Below, piece after piece: positions 20,776 to 31,281 of a stretch of 64,000 nucleotides of DNA. Under the pieces are notes generated by a model that was given only the letters and a program-made list of their open reading frames with translations, was not told the origin of the DNA and ran no database searches. The stretch spans positions 744,001-808,000 of the forward strand of contig JAACMV010000023.1 of the NCBI GenBank assembly GCA_010909725.1. Reading direction: 5' to 3'. The position numbers were made by a program, and so were the translations under genes. The DNA comes from Picochlorum sp. 'celeri'. Its lineage: Eukaryota; Chlorophyta; Trebouxiophyceae. The first letter of the stretch is position 1; each line of letters starts with the position of its first letter.

Positions 20776-21160
20776 TCACTGTGGATCCTTCAACACGACG
20801 TATGCCTTTTTAAAATCCGCCCGCCGATAAATAGCGTCTTTGCTTCTCTTCTTCTTTCCCAAGTAGTTGATTGTCTTGACAGATTCAACCTGAATTCCGT
20901 ATATTCCTTCCAAAATACTCTTAATTTCAGTCTACAAAACAAACACACATGGAATATACACATGAGCCCAGTGGTTTCCAACAACAGACCAGACAGAAAC
21001 CATACTGCTCGCATACCTTTGTTGCTTGAGGCACAGTCTTAAACACCAATTCCTTCACAAAGCCAGTCGTGTCGTACGCTGCTCGCTGAGTTTCACTGAG
21101 AGGAAGAAGTTTCAGTGGCAGATTTGGCAGAAAGGTAGGAACCCTTCTCCAAAAGCTCAT
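20776..21160 (-). CDS. Mitochondrial large ribosomal subunit protein uL23m (2 exons)
   Basis: Exon 1 is 21017-21160 and exon 2 is 20776-20931; the 85-nt GT-AG intron 20932-21016 joins them in phase 0 to give 99 aa. The protein begins MSFWRRVPTFLPNLPLKLL and continues VFKTVPQATK, EIKSILEGIYGIQVESVKTINYLGKKKR and RRADFKKAYVVL, the pattern of plant mitochondrial-type uL23. In the ribosome uL23 sits by the exit tunnel. Without splicing only fragments are visible. The TGA stop (20776-20778) is followed after GATAGG by the ATG of the downstream gene, which suggests one mRNA with two cistrons. Mitochondrial rather than plastid assignment rests on family resemblance. Confidence 0.9.
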
Positions 21161-21568
21161 ATCTCGCCTCAATTCTGCAATATCACGACATTAAAATTGT
21201 AAATTTACATTCAATGCATGCTGAAGACGATATCCCTGGTATGAGTCGGGAATCGTCCAACCTAAAACGACGAGTGACATACCAATGTCCAGGAAATTTG
21301 AACAATGAACGATATTACGAGGTTCTACACTCTCATATACTAGATAAATGAAAATAGGTTATAATTCAGTACGTTTGTGGGCCTGACATAAGAGATCTTC
21401 AACCACTACATGAAACCTATGCTTGCAAGCCATTGCATCTGTCGAACGAGTGATTCGATCGGACAATAAGAATTGATCGCCAGCCTCCATCATGGTTCCT
21501 ATACCCACGCCCTCTCCTCCTGATTTCTGACTACATGTATTTAAAACATTGATAACAAAAAGTTCAGT
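21161..21568. promoter_or_regulatory. Divergent promoter region between uL23m and PheRS alpha
   Basis: 408 bp with no gene. It contains the 12-bp palindrome TGTAAATTTACA at 21197-21208, about 37 bp upstream of the uL23m ATG and followed by TTCAATGCATGC. The same palindrome recurs at 25673-25684 upstream of another gene. No RNA gene was recognised. Confidence 0.4.
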
Positions 21569-23228
21569 ATGGCGGACCAACTGGAATCTCTTGTCCTCAG
21601 GACGTTGCAAGAGACTGGGGATATTGCAGACTCTGGCATATTTGCCAAGGAGATTGGCGTGAATGATCACAATGAGCTTGTGGGTGTGCTGAAGAGTTTA
21701 GAAGCATATGCCATGATTGATCTTGAGGTACGTCTGCTGGAAAATATGCTTCAAAAAGAGACTCACTGGCAGCCAAGCGACTGTACCTCTGACCCTGTGT
21801 GTACCCATCTATGCAGGAGATTCCCAATCAGTCGTATAATTTGACCGATGAGGGTCAAAAGTATGTTGATGAGGGGGCTATGCCGGAGGCTCAGGTGTTT
21901 AGGCTGGTTGCCAATGGCCCTGTGAGCTTGGCAGACTTGAAGAAGAGTTTGGGGGCTGTTGGGGATATTGGTTTCAAGCAAGCGATGCAGCAGAAATGGG
22001 TAGCTATCGATAAATCATCTGGACAGCCAATGGTAGTCGCAAAGACGGATGCGATTGAAGATTCTGTGCTTGCATTGTTGAAGCGTATTCATGAGGATCC
22101 ACATGCTCAGGTTGACCCGTCCCACGTGCAGTCAATATCCAAGCGCAAGCTGGTCATCTTAAAAAAGTGGAGTACATTCTCGGTGAAAAAGGGGCCAAAG
22201 TTTGCATTAGAAAGAAAGAAACAGGTGACAGATTTGACTGGTGATATGGTGCAAAAAGGTACCTGGAAGGATGAGGAATTCAAAGAGTATAATTTTGATG
22301 CGCTTGGTTTGCTGCCAGAAGGAGGTTATCTGCATCCATTGCTGAAAGTTAGAACGCAGTTTAGGAAAATTTTTACAAGTATGGGTTTCGAGGAAATGCC
22401 AACCAATAATTATGTGGAGTCATCATTCTGGAATTTTGATGCATTGTTCCAGCCACAGCAGCATCCTGCGAGGGATGCACATGATACATTCTTTTTGACT
22501 CGTACGTGTGATTGATATATGCATATGTAGAGGGAGACAAGTTCACGATTGGCTCGTCATACCATGCAGGTCCATCTCATGCGCCTCTTGAAAAGATTCC
22601 TCAAGACTACTTGCAACGTGTCAAAGATACCCACGAGAATGGAGGATATGGATCTATTGGATATGGGTACTCATGGTCATTTGAAGAAGCACAGAAGAAT
22701 CTGTTACGAACGCACACGACAGCTGTATCATCAAGGATGTTGTACAAGCTGGCACAGGATGGATTCAAACCAGCAAAGTACTTCTCCATTGATAGAGTGT
22801 TCAGAAATGAATCCATAGACAGAACTCATCTTGCCGAATTCCATCAGGTTGAGGGTGTTGTATGCGGGTATGGACTGAATTTAGGCAACCTTATCGGTAT
22901 ATTGAAAGAATTCTTTGAGCGCTTGGGCTTGGGATCCAAACTCCGTTTCAAACCAGCATTCAATCCCTACACAGAGCCATCCATGGAGATTTTCTCATAC
23001 AGTGAGGAGCTCGGAAAATGGATGGAAGTGGGAAACAGTGGCATGTTCAGGCCAGAAATGTTGAGACCCATGGGCATCCCTGAAGGCGTCAATGTCATTG
23101 CCTGGGGACTTTCCTTGGAAAGACCCACCATGATTCTGTACGGCATTGGCAACATTAGAGACTTATTTGGCCATAAAGTATCCTTAAAAACCGTCAAAAA
23201 CAATGCCATCTGTAGGATGGGTATGTAA
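21569..23228 (+). CDS. FARSA: Cytosolic phenylalanyl-tRNA synthetase alpha subunit (3 exons)
   Basis: Exons 21569-21727, 21817-22501 and 22570-23228 join through introns of 89 and 68 nt to give 500 aa. The protein charges tRNA-Phe as an alpha2beta2 complex with PheRS beta. N-terminal winged-helix DNA-binding-like domains (residues 1 to about 170) are followed by the class II catalytic core: [14 protein letters not shown], the motif 2 region [19 protein letters not shown] ([14 protein letters not shown]), [37 protein letters not shown] and motif 3 GLSLERPTM. The third exon start was chosen because an earlier acceptor at 22530 would insert 13 extra residues into a segment of conserved length. 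The stop lies 10 bp from the convergent RNase III-domain gene stop. Confidence 0.96.
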
Positions 23229-23238
23229 GCAAGAAGAG

Positions 23239-23952
23239 TCAATCCTGTAAACTATCAAGCGTGGGCAGGGGGAAATTCTGCCCATATGCCTTGCGAACAG
23301 CATTCAGACCTCCATCGACATACACCGCACCGAGGACCGCCTCGAATGTTTCCGCCAACATGGAATCCGATGGCTTCCCAGATGCAACCCTCACAGACTT
23401 GCCTATAATCATCATCTCTGCAAGCCCTAGAGACAGAGCATTCTGGGTACAATTCTCCCGCGATGCAAGCTCTGATCTCATCACTGTCAAATCACCAGGT
23501 GTCAAGCACCCATACACGCCAGCAAGCTGCTCCGTGATCGCCAATTGCAACGCAGCATCACCTACCCAACTCAAAACCCTCGAGTTTGGGCTTGCAGCTG
23601 ACCGATGCGTGAGTGCCAGCACCAACAACGCTCTATCAGTAAACAAATGACCAAGTCGTCTTTCTAAATGAGACAAATCCGCGTCAGAAGGGATACCAGA
23701 GTGGTCCTGCGTGAATTCAATCGAATTGGCAGCCCGTACAAAGTTCCCACGCAGCATAAACTCATGCTCTACCCACGTCTGATCAAAAGATCCATCATTT
23801 GATGTATTTGTTTGACTAAATCGCCTCATCTGCCGTCCTCCATCGGCCATTTTGAACGACAGACCTCCAAAATATCGAAAGTATGTCGGAGAGTATTTCG
23901 GACACAAGAAGAATTCATCCAAAGATCTCCAGATGAGAGATCGAGAGAGCAT
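23239..23952 (-). CDS. RNase III-fold protein with altered catalytic residues, probably organellar
   Basis: 237 aa from the ATG at 23952; 20 further in-frame codons upstream are less likely. Residues 1 to about 50 are basic/aromatic and fit an organelle presequence. One RNase III fold is present: ERRLGHLFTDRALLVLALTHRSA, then VLSWVGDAALQLAITEQL where family members have LEFLGDAVL, and LAETFEAVLGAVYVDGG where they have LADxFEAxxGAxYxDGG. The first catalytic Glu is therefore Ser, and the Asp of the last motif is Glu, while Asp of GDA and Glu of FEA remain. No double-stranded RNA-binding domain follows. It may be a reduced or non-catalytic member, as in the mitoribosomal mL44 lineage. Confidence 0.75.
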   Translation of the reverse strand: MLSRSLIWRSLDEFFLCPKYSPTYFRYFGGLSFKMADGGRQMRRFSQTNTSNDGSFDQTWVEHEFMLRGNFVRAANSIEFTQDHSGIPSDADLSHLERRLGHLFTDRALLVLALTHRSAASPNSRVLSWVGDAALQLAITEQLAGVYGCLTPGDLTVMRSELASRENCTQNALSLGLAEMMIIGKSVRVASGKPSDSMLAETFEAVLGAVYVDGGLNAVRKAYGQNFPLPTLDSLQD

Positions 23953-24138
23953 AGATGAATTGTCTATCTTCCTCCCGTGTAAGATTGGGTGGCAATAATG
24001 TACGTTCAGCACATGTGCACTCGTGTTTGTTATGTACTTTGCTTCAGGCGACGACTGATATTACATACACGTACTATTATTACTCACAGTTTTACTCTCT
24101 CTACGGCAGGATATGAATGAACGAATGAATAAATACTA

Positions 24139-25473
24139 CTAAGAATCAGGGGAACGTCTCTGATTAAGTACATTTCCACTCCTTGGGGTCGAGGCATTTG
24201 ACCCAGATGATTGCTGGCTCATCTTCATACTACTACTTCCTACATTGCTATTGACCAGAAGATGCATCCTCTCATTCGTTCGAAGGTCACCATACTGTTG
24301 ATCAGTATCATTACTCAACAGTTCCATATCTTCTATATCACTCAACAGTTTTTCCTTGTATTTCTTATACTTGAAGTAGTTGAACAGGGCAACACCACTG
24401 ATGAGCACCACCAGTCCTAGTCCATTGACAAGGGTGAAGTCTTCGTGTAAGAAGAGGACAGCGGCTCCGACTGTTACTATTTCTTTGAATGTTCCTGCCA
24501 CCATGAATGTCAAGGCAGATGTATTCGCAATGAGGGTAAACTCTGCCCATACCATGCAGAGTGCAATGAGACCTCCTGCAATGAGGATGAGACAGGTCAG
24601 AAAGATGTGTAGTCCTGATGAAAAATACGGGCTGTTGGGCAAGCTTTTCCATAAATTCTCAGTACAAAGACTCGTTATAAGTAATGTAAGGCCCATGATT
24701 GGTGTCAACGCTTGAATTATTTCCAATGCGCCACCTCTGGATCTGCTTCCGTGTCCATCACCTTGCAAGAGGACTTGGGTGATTGTCCATCTCAGGCCGG
24801 ATAAAGCAGATGCAGACATGACCATGATGAATCCTACAAGGTGAAACTCTGTTTCACCTGCTACTAATAAGAATAGACCGAGGGAAATGATGCAGACAAC
24901 TCCAGCAAGCTTCCAAGTCATCCTGCATCAGTGAAATAATAATACCATTATCGAGTGGTATGATGATGCATCCATATATACTACTCGTTCATATGCAACG
25001 CACTTTTCTATACCCCACAGAATCGCAAACATGAGAAGGAATAATGGTGTTGTTGATTTCAACATGACATAGAAACTTAATGAAATGAATGCCAGCGATG
25101 TGTTTGACAGTCCAATATCCAACCCAGTTGCAACACCATTCGGAACAACTTCCTTTCCGTATTCCTTCCATGTCAGAACATCTTCACTCTGCCTCTTCAC
25201 AATTCCGAATCGTAAGAGGACGCTTGCTATCATATATTGAGAAAAGAATTGAATACTCGTCATGAGAAAGGGTGCTGGAAAAGGCCCTTCCCCAAAGGGA
25301 CCTTGCTCAGCTCCAATCAAGAGTTTGTTCCATAGGCTCAGAAAAGTACCAAAAAAGTACCAAAGGAGTATTAAAGCTATATTAACGATGGCTTGAGACC
25401 ATATAGGATCGCTCCATATCGCTGTCATTCTACTTTCCATTCGGCCAAGCCAACCGACGACTGGCGATACCAT
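24139..25473 (-). CDS. SLC35/triose-phosphate-translocator-family transporter (SLC35C2-like, 2 exons)
   Basis: Exon 1 is 25004-25473 and exon 2 is 24139-24922; the 81-nt intron (24923-25003) joins them in frame for 417 aa. The protein has about ten hydrophobic segments of the drug/metabolite transporter fold. Telling stretches are FFGTFLSLWNKLLIG, GLSNTSLAFISLSFYVMLKSTTPLF, SGLRWTITQVLLQ, and the end TLVNGLGLVVLISGVALFNYFKYKKY. This order matches SLC35C2-type transporters of the Golgi/secretory pathway. The substrate cannot be read from sequence. The C-terminal 65 residues are a Ser-rich cytosolic tail. The start is the ATG at 25473; the preceding in-frame codon used by a longer reading is GTG. 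Confidence 0.88.
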
Positions 25474-26102
25474 GTGAGCCACTTGGTACTCGTTTCTGGT
25501 GGTAATTCCTACCCTATATTTTTATACGAGTTGTAAAACTATGCCTGTGTGTACCATGATGAGAAACGATGCGAAACAGAGGTTTGTTTTTTTGGTGGTT
25601 AGCAACTCGCACTCCAACTGTTGTCACGCCATGGTCTTGGCGTACGATCAGCTTTGGGATACAATTCTGAGATGTAAATTTACATTTATACAATGGATCC
25701 TGATGCTGAGGGTGGACCATCTATCTCTGAATTGTATTACTATGCATCAATTGATGCATTGCAAATTGCAATGCTACAAGTCCATTGCTTTCTTTCTATG
25801 TACTACTACTCGTCATACATACAAGAGCTTTTTCAAGGGACGGAACAATGTTGTATATATACTTCGAGTTAGTTCGGTCTTACAGCGATGAAATGATGGA
25901 AACAAATCAAAGCAGTTGAATGAATCAAATACATGCTGGACCGTTGCGAACTACCGATGCAAAATGACAACCAGAAATGTATCAATCATCCTTATCTTGC
26001 CGTTTACTGCCTTGGAAGAATTGAAAAGTGCACGAATCATGAAAAATGGTACCTATATGGTGCAAATAAATATGAAACATTTTATTTAATTGCACCAAGG
26101 GC
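25474..26102. promoter_or_regulatory. Intergenic region with two large palindromes; no gene supported
   Basis: 629 bp between the transporter start and the eEF3 stop, both minus-strand genes. It contains ATGTAAATTTACAT (14 bp, 25672-25685) and ATGCATCAATTGATGCAT (18 bp, 25742-25759), each a perfect palindrome. The second is followed by two TTGCAA palindromes one base apart (25759-25771). These lie 200-300 bp upstream of the transporter ATG. Short ORFs here have no conserved features. Confidence 0.45.
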
Positions 26103-29100
26103 TTACCAGTCATCCTCTTCGTCGTCAGAGACAGCTTCTCCTCTGGCTTTACGTGCCTTGTTGGCTCTAGCCTTCTGCTTCTTCTCCTTACGAGACAGTT
26201 CCTTCTTTGGTGCCTTGATCTTGATGGTGTTTCCAAGGGCATCAGTGGTCTCTTCCTGCCTCTTCCACTCGAGCTTGGCAGCGGCGAGTGCAGCGGCAGA
26301 CTGACCGGTGATCTCGAGCTTTCCTCCTCCAACAGTCCATGTCTCACCGCACACGGTGTCCAAGAACTCTTGGGAGTGAGAAACAACGACAACACCTCCA
26401 CCGAACTCCTTGAGAGCGGCAGACATGGCACCGAGGGATTCACGATCAAGGTAGTTTGTAGGCTCATCCAGGACGATGATATGTGGCTGTTGCCACATGG
26501 CAGCTCCGAGCACAAGCTTGACCTTCTGACCTCCGGAAAGACCACGGATGTGAGAGTGTGTTGCGAACTCAGACTCGAGTCCGAGATCGCCAAGCAATTT
26601 CTCAACGTTGGCGGCAGTCAATGGTTTACCCATCATACCGGCGGCGGCGGCCTCTCTGGCATCAATCTCGTTAACCATCTTCTCGTAACCCATCTCTTCG
26701 AGCTGAGCACGGGTCAACCAAGAGGTCTGTCCAGCTGGGGCATTCTGCCACTCAACCTCGTACTCGTAACCCTTCTTCAGCTTACGACGGTTGAGAAGCT
26801 TCTCGACAGAGCGCTTGACACCCTGTTCTGTGGCCACCTTCTGTTCCTTGAGCTTGGCCTCTTCTTCCTCGGTCAAACGATCAACCTTGCTCTGGGCTTC
26901 TCTGTCCTCTCCGGTAGCATAACGCCACTGAATGTACTGGTTTGGAGTCTTATCCAAATGATTCTCGATATGATGGAAAGCGTGCTGGGCAACATATGCC
27001 ACACGCAAGTTAGGATGCTTCCACACAAATCCATCATTTGGCTCCAACTCTCCGGTGAGAAGTTTGATCATGGTAGACTTACCAGCTCCGTTTGGTCCAA
27101 CACAGGCAACACGGGAGTTGAGAGACACCTGGAGTGTGACGTCATTGAGAATCTTCTTGTCAGTTCCTGGATAACCAAAGTGCACTCCTCTCATCTTGAG
27201 AATAGCTCTGTCCTTGGAGTTAATACCCTCAAGGAATCCTGGCTCTGGAAGAACCCACTTGGTCTGAGCATCCTCCAAGTTGTAGTAGGACTTGGCCTCT
27301 GGTCTGTGCTTGACAAGCTCAGCCAAGTTTCCACGGTACTTGCGGATCTTGCGTCCCTCATAATGAATAATACCAGTGCACACCTTGTCCAAGAATCCAG
27401 AGTCGTGCGACACAATGACAGATGTCACGTCCGTCAGGGATGTGAGGTAGTCAACCAACCACTGAACGTTGGTAACGTCAAGATGGTTTGTAGGCTCATC
27501 CAACAACATAATATCAGCCTTCATCAACATAGCACGGGCCAAAGCAAGCTTCATCTTCCATCCTCCAGAAAGAGCAGCCACAGCTCCATTCTGCATATCC
27601 TCGGAGAAACCAACGGAAGTCAAAGCAGCCTGGACTTCTTCCTTGGTGACCTTCTCGTACTGAGCCAAAGTATCATCATTGGTGATGAAATCAACGACTG
27701 CAGTCTCAGCCTCGGAGGCATCGATGTCGTGCTCAACATACACAGTGCGGAGCTCTTCCTTTGGTGGGAATCCATCAACCTGTCCATTGGCAATGGCTCT
27801 CATCAATGTGGACTTTCCGCATCCGTTTGGTCCACAGAGACCATAACGCTGTCCACGCTTCAAGTGAAGGGTAGCATTCATCAAAAGCACCTTGGCACCA
27901 TAAGCAAGGGAGAATTCGCAGTTGCAAAGATCCTCACCTTCCTCCTCATCAACCTTGGCCTCCTTCTCCTTGGCCTCCTTGAAGCAGACGGCAAGGAAAG
28001 CAGCAGCCACCTTGTTGGCAGTTGGCTCAGACAAGTATGGAGCGAGGTATGGAACAACACAGTTCTCCCATACCTTCTCATCAAAGTTCTTGAGATCCAC
28101 AAGAGCAGCAGCAATTCCGGCGACATACTTGAGGGCAGCCTCAGCATCAGCTCCGAGAGCAGCTCCTGAAACATCAGCAACGCACTTGGACAAGGACTCC
28201 TTGATAGCCTCTGCGTCAGCCTTGGATGGCTCCTCTCCGTTAGCTCCCTGAGAAGTAGCATCGGAGGCAACCTGTGCAAGGGTAGCAGCAGCGCGCTCAG
28301 CCATAGTACGGGCCTCTGGGTTGGACATCTCCTTGACAGCCTTGTCGACGTATGGAGTCAAAAGGTTGGCAAACTCAAGAGCATCAACTGGGCTATCCAC
28401 AAGCTTGGCCATGTTATCAATAATAACACAAGACTTTCTGCGAATAGGAGTAGAACGCTCCTGGAGTCCACGAAGGAGGAGTGGCACAAGAAGAGCCAAT
28501 GTCTTGGCATCAACAGCTTGCACAAATGTAGTTGCAGCAAGCTTGTGCACACAGTCCTGAACCTCCTCTGGCTTGGCAATGCAGCGCACCAAGTTTGGAA
28601 TGAATGGTTCAATATCTTTGTTTCCAACAGCACCGCAGCACTTGACCAAGGTATCAGTAGCAAGAGTAGACAAGTCCTTCTTGATATCTGTCATGCACTC
28701 AGTCACGGCTGGCACAATCTCTGGAAGGCAAACAGACACCTCATCGGTATGAGAGTCAGCCAAGTTAGACAGGAACGTGAGAGCTCCCATCTTGGTTGGT
28801 GGCTTCACACGTGGCTCCATAACCTCCAACAATGCTGGCACAGCAACCTTGATGGCTGCTGGGTTGAGGTTGGCCATAACCACGTCGCCTGCCTTGGAGG
28901 CGGCTTCCTTCACGGAGGCGTCCTGCACAATACCAATTCACCAATATCAATTTAAAACCCAAATACATATTCACAAATTGCATGCATGCCCGTTTATGCA
29001 CCACACGTGTTTCCCTCCACGTTCAACGCCTCCGACCGTGGCTCGGTTCGTCGGCGCACGAGAGGTCTGCTCCCCTACCACGCTCAAACCACATACACAT

Positions 29101-29312
29101 ACCTTCTCAGACAAAGCCTTGAGGATAGCTGGCATCAATGGGACCACAAATGGCTCGGCAGGGCGGCCAACGGCCTCCACAAACTGAACAATACCGGTGA
29201 GTCCGGCCTCGCGCTCAGCTGGGGTAGCCCCGTCTTGCACGCGGTCGCGAAGCTGGTTCGCCTCAGCCACTCTGTTCTGCCCTTCGGCAGGAGTCAAAGG
29301 TCTCAAACACAT
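26103..29312 (-). CDS. EF3: Translation elongation factor 3 (eEF3), ABC-F family, 2 exons
   Basis: Exon 1 is 29103-29312 and exon 2 is 26103-28922; a 180-nt intron in phase 0 gives 1009 aa, close to the roughly 1044 of yeast eEF3. eEF3 is a ribosome-bound ATPase that helps release E-site tRNA and complete translocation. The order is HEAT repeats (about 1-330), a helical bundle, ABC domain 1 (Walker A GPNGCGKST near 434, signature ALSGGWKMKLALARAM), and ABC domain 2 (GPNGAGKST, signature GLSGGQKVKLVLGAAM). The eEF3-specific chromodomain-like insert (KKGYEYEVEWQ) lies inside domain 2. Walker B LDEPTNHLD and LDEPTNYLD are intact. The Lys-rich C-terminal tail matches the family. Strong codon bias creates a 599-codon antisense shadow ORF. 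Confidence 0.97.
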
Positions 29313-29649
29313 TTTCCAATAAAAGTTTGGTGAAGTAGTGAGTACAAATAGGAAGTCGGGCACAAATGAGTGTTCTCAAATGTATGAATGCGCACGGACT
29401 CGAGTGCGTAAAAAGTTCTTTCTTTCACAACTTACTATTTATTAAATAGTAAGGTAGAGGTTGACTTTAAAATACCGACCTCCTTGAAACACTAGGACAC
29501 ACAATAAAATAAAAGAGGGCGACTCTGGGGCTGACACACATTTTCATAGCAATCGTCGGCACCGCAGAAATGGGCGCCCTTGTCCCTCGTGATACGCATC
29601 CATGGGTGGTGACAGGTGGGATACACTAGTTACAGTTAGTATGCTATAT
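29313..29649. promoter_or_regulatory. eEF3 upstream region with a 23-bp near-continuous palindrome
   Basis: 337 bp between the RPL3 stop and the eEF3 ATG. At 29431-29453 the arms CTTACTATTTA and TAAATAGTAAG flank a single T, a perfect 11-bp inverted repeat about 120 bp upstream of the eEF3 ATG. TATTTATTAAATA inside it could also serve as an AT-rich core element. Nothing else was recognised. Confidence 0.5.
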
Positions 29650-30979
29650 TTATGCCTTAAGACGTCCCAATGCCTTGGCTTTCTCTTCGCTGGTCTGGAA
29701 TCTACCATGTCCAAACTTGGAAGCAGTATCGATGAACTTGACAGTGACCTCCTCCAAGGCAGATCTCTTGGTCTGTGGGAAGAGAGTCTTTCTGAGGGTG
29801 ACCACTCTCTTCTTTGTTCCTGGGCATGCTCCCTTGATCATAACATAGTCCTCATTAACAACACCGTAGTGAGGGAATCCACCCATTGGGGTAATATCCT
29901 TCTCAGTGACATCAAAGGTGGTGGTGGCTTTGTGGGAATCCTCTCCCTTGACTCCAACACGGTACACCTTCTTGTTCATCTCGGTACGGTGGTTCATACC
30001 CAAAGCTCCGGATCTTGCCACGGTCCAAGCAACTCTGGCTGGATGCCAGGCTCCAATGCAAGCAACCTTACGGAGACCACGATGGGTCTTGCGAGGAAGA
30101 CGGCTGACTCCCCATCTGGTCACAACACCCTCAGTTCCACGACCCTTGGTGATGGCGATGGTATCAATCATCTCGTTAGCGGAGAAGATGGTGGAGACTG
30201 GGACTGGCTTCTCGAGAAGACCAGCAGCAAAGTCAACCTTCTCTGCAACAGATCCTCCATTCACCTGAATCTCCATGATGTGGGCCTTCTTCTGGCTGAG
30301 AGGGGTCTTGGAAATCTGGGTGTGGGCGATAACTCTAATCATATGGCAATGCTTCTTCATCTGCTCGAGCTCAGCCTGGATCTCCTTACCACCATTGGCA
30401 TGCTTGGTAACATACTTGGTGAAGGCCTTTTTCTTGGCCTTGTACCAGTTCTTGTAGAAGCGACGCTTCACTTCCTCAGACAAATGCTCAGCCCATACGG
30501 TGGTCAAAGAACGTGGTCCACGAGTGGTCTTGACGTATCCAACGACACCGACAACAACCATTGGTGGGGTCTCAATAATGGTGACGGCCTCGGCAACCTC
30601 CTTCTTGTGTGCCTTGGATCCTGGCTTGTCTACATCACGAGTGATGTGGGTCATTCCAGCCTTGTATCCCATAAATGCTGTGAGATGTGGCTTGGCGGAT
30701 GGGTCATCGCGTGGGAAGGACTTGACCTTTCCCTTTCCGCGCTTGCAGCGCTTCTTTGGCATGAATCCCAAAGAACCCAAACGTGGGTGCTCGAACTGCA
30801 ACCAGGGAGGATAATTCGATCAGTTATATGCTTGAAATAAAAATAAAAGCAATATGGTCTGGTATCTGTCCAATCTGTGCGTCGCCGTCGCACAGAGTCG
30901 AGTCCACCGCCGACGCAATCGTAGCGGCGGAAAGACATTAGCTCTTGAGCTCCTTCCAACGTACCTTTCTATGAGACAT
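29650..30979 (-). CDS. RPL3: Cytosolic ribosomal protein L3 (uL3), 2 exons
   Basis: Exon 1 is only 15 nt (30965-30979, MSHRK) and exon 2 is 29650-30795; the 169-nt intron in phase 0 gives 386 aa, the normal uL3 length. uL3 lies at the peptidyl transferase centre and is an early 60S assembly protein. Highly conserved stretches include [33 protein letters not shown], the W-finger region [33 protein letters not shown], and [17 protein letters not shown]. The His of the W finger, which yeast hydroxy-methylates, lies in this region. The intron right after codon 5 is long for this window and strongly structured (listed separately). Confidence 0.98.
30796..30964 (-). other. Structured intron of RPL3
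   Basis: This 169-nt intron holds two adjacent perfect stem-loops. One has 8-bp arms TCTGTGCG/CGCACAGA (plus-strand 30874-30896, 7-nt loop). The other has CCGCCG/CGGCGG arms (30907-30930) whose 12-nt interior can pair further (ACG/CGT around CAAT). A purine/pyrimidine palindrome GAGCTC follows. It is GC-rich in its 5' half and AT-rich near the acceptor. Canonical snoRNA C/D boxes were not seen. Confidence 0.55.
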
Positions 30980-31281
30980 GGTGTTTCTATTCTGTATCAA
31001 TTCAAATTAATGATATCGATGAATTCGAAAGGGCAGAATATGGGGCACGCAAAGGTATTTGGCCTCTGCAAAGGGACAACAGCGTTCTTCGAATGTGGAC
31101 TCGGTCGGATGGGTGGATTGACAGGTAGGAGTATGTATATGTACACTGGTCCCATCAACTGCCTTGTTTGATGGGATAGTCCAATGACCCTTGCTTGATG
31201 GACCTCGCGTGCTTATACTCTCGTCTCATGTATTGCATTTGCGTATTTTTTTTATACAACAACGCGTATAGTTTGAACAAG
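30980..31281. promoter_or_regulatory. Divergent promoter region between RPL3 and V-ATPase subunit G
   Basis: 302 bp between two divergent start codons. AT-rich stretches near 31005-31030 and 31240-31275 could serve as core promoter elements. A direct repeat of CCCATCAA/TGATGGGA type at about 31150-31173 forms a small inverted pair (CCCATCA/TGATGGG). No gene was recognised. Confidence 0.35.

Noticed and set aside
22502..22530. Possible ultra-short 29-nt intron in PheRS alpha
   Set aside because: The acceptor at 22569 gives a 68-nt intron and a protein segment of family length; using 22530 would insert 13 residues in a conserved linker.
26370..28169. 599-codon plus-strand ORF
   Set aside because: It is the antisense shadow of eEF3, whose C/G-ending codon bias suppresses stops on the other strand. 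No domain or composition typical of a protein is visible.
29602..30840. 412-codon plus-strand ORF
   Set aside because: Antisense shadow of RPL3; same reason as for eEF3.
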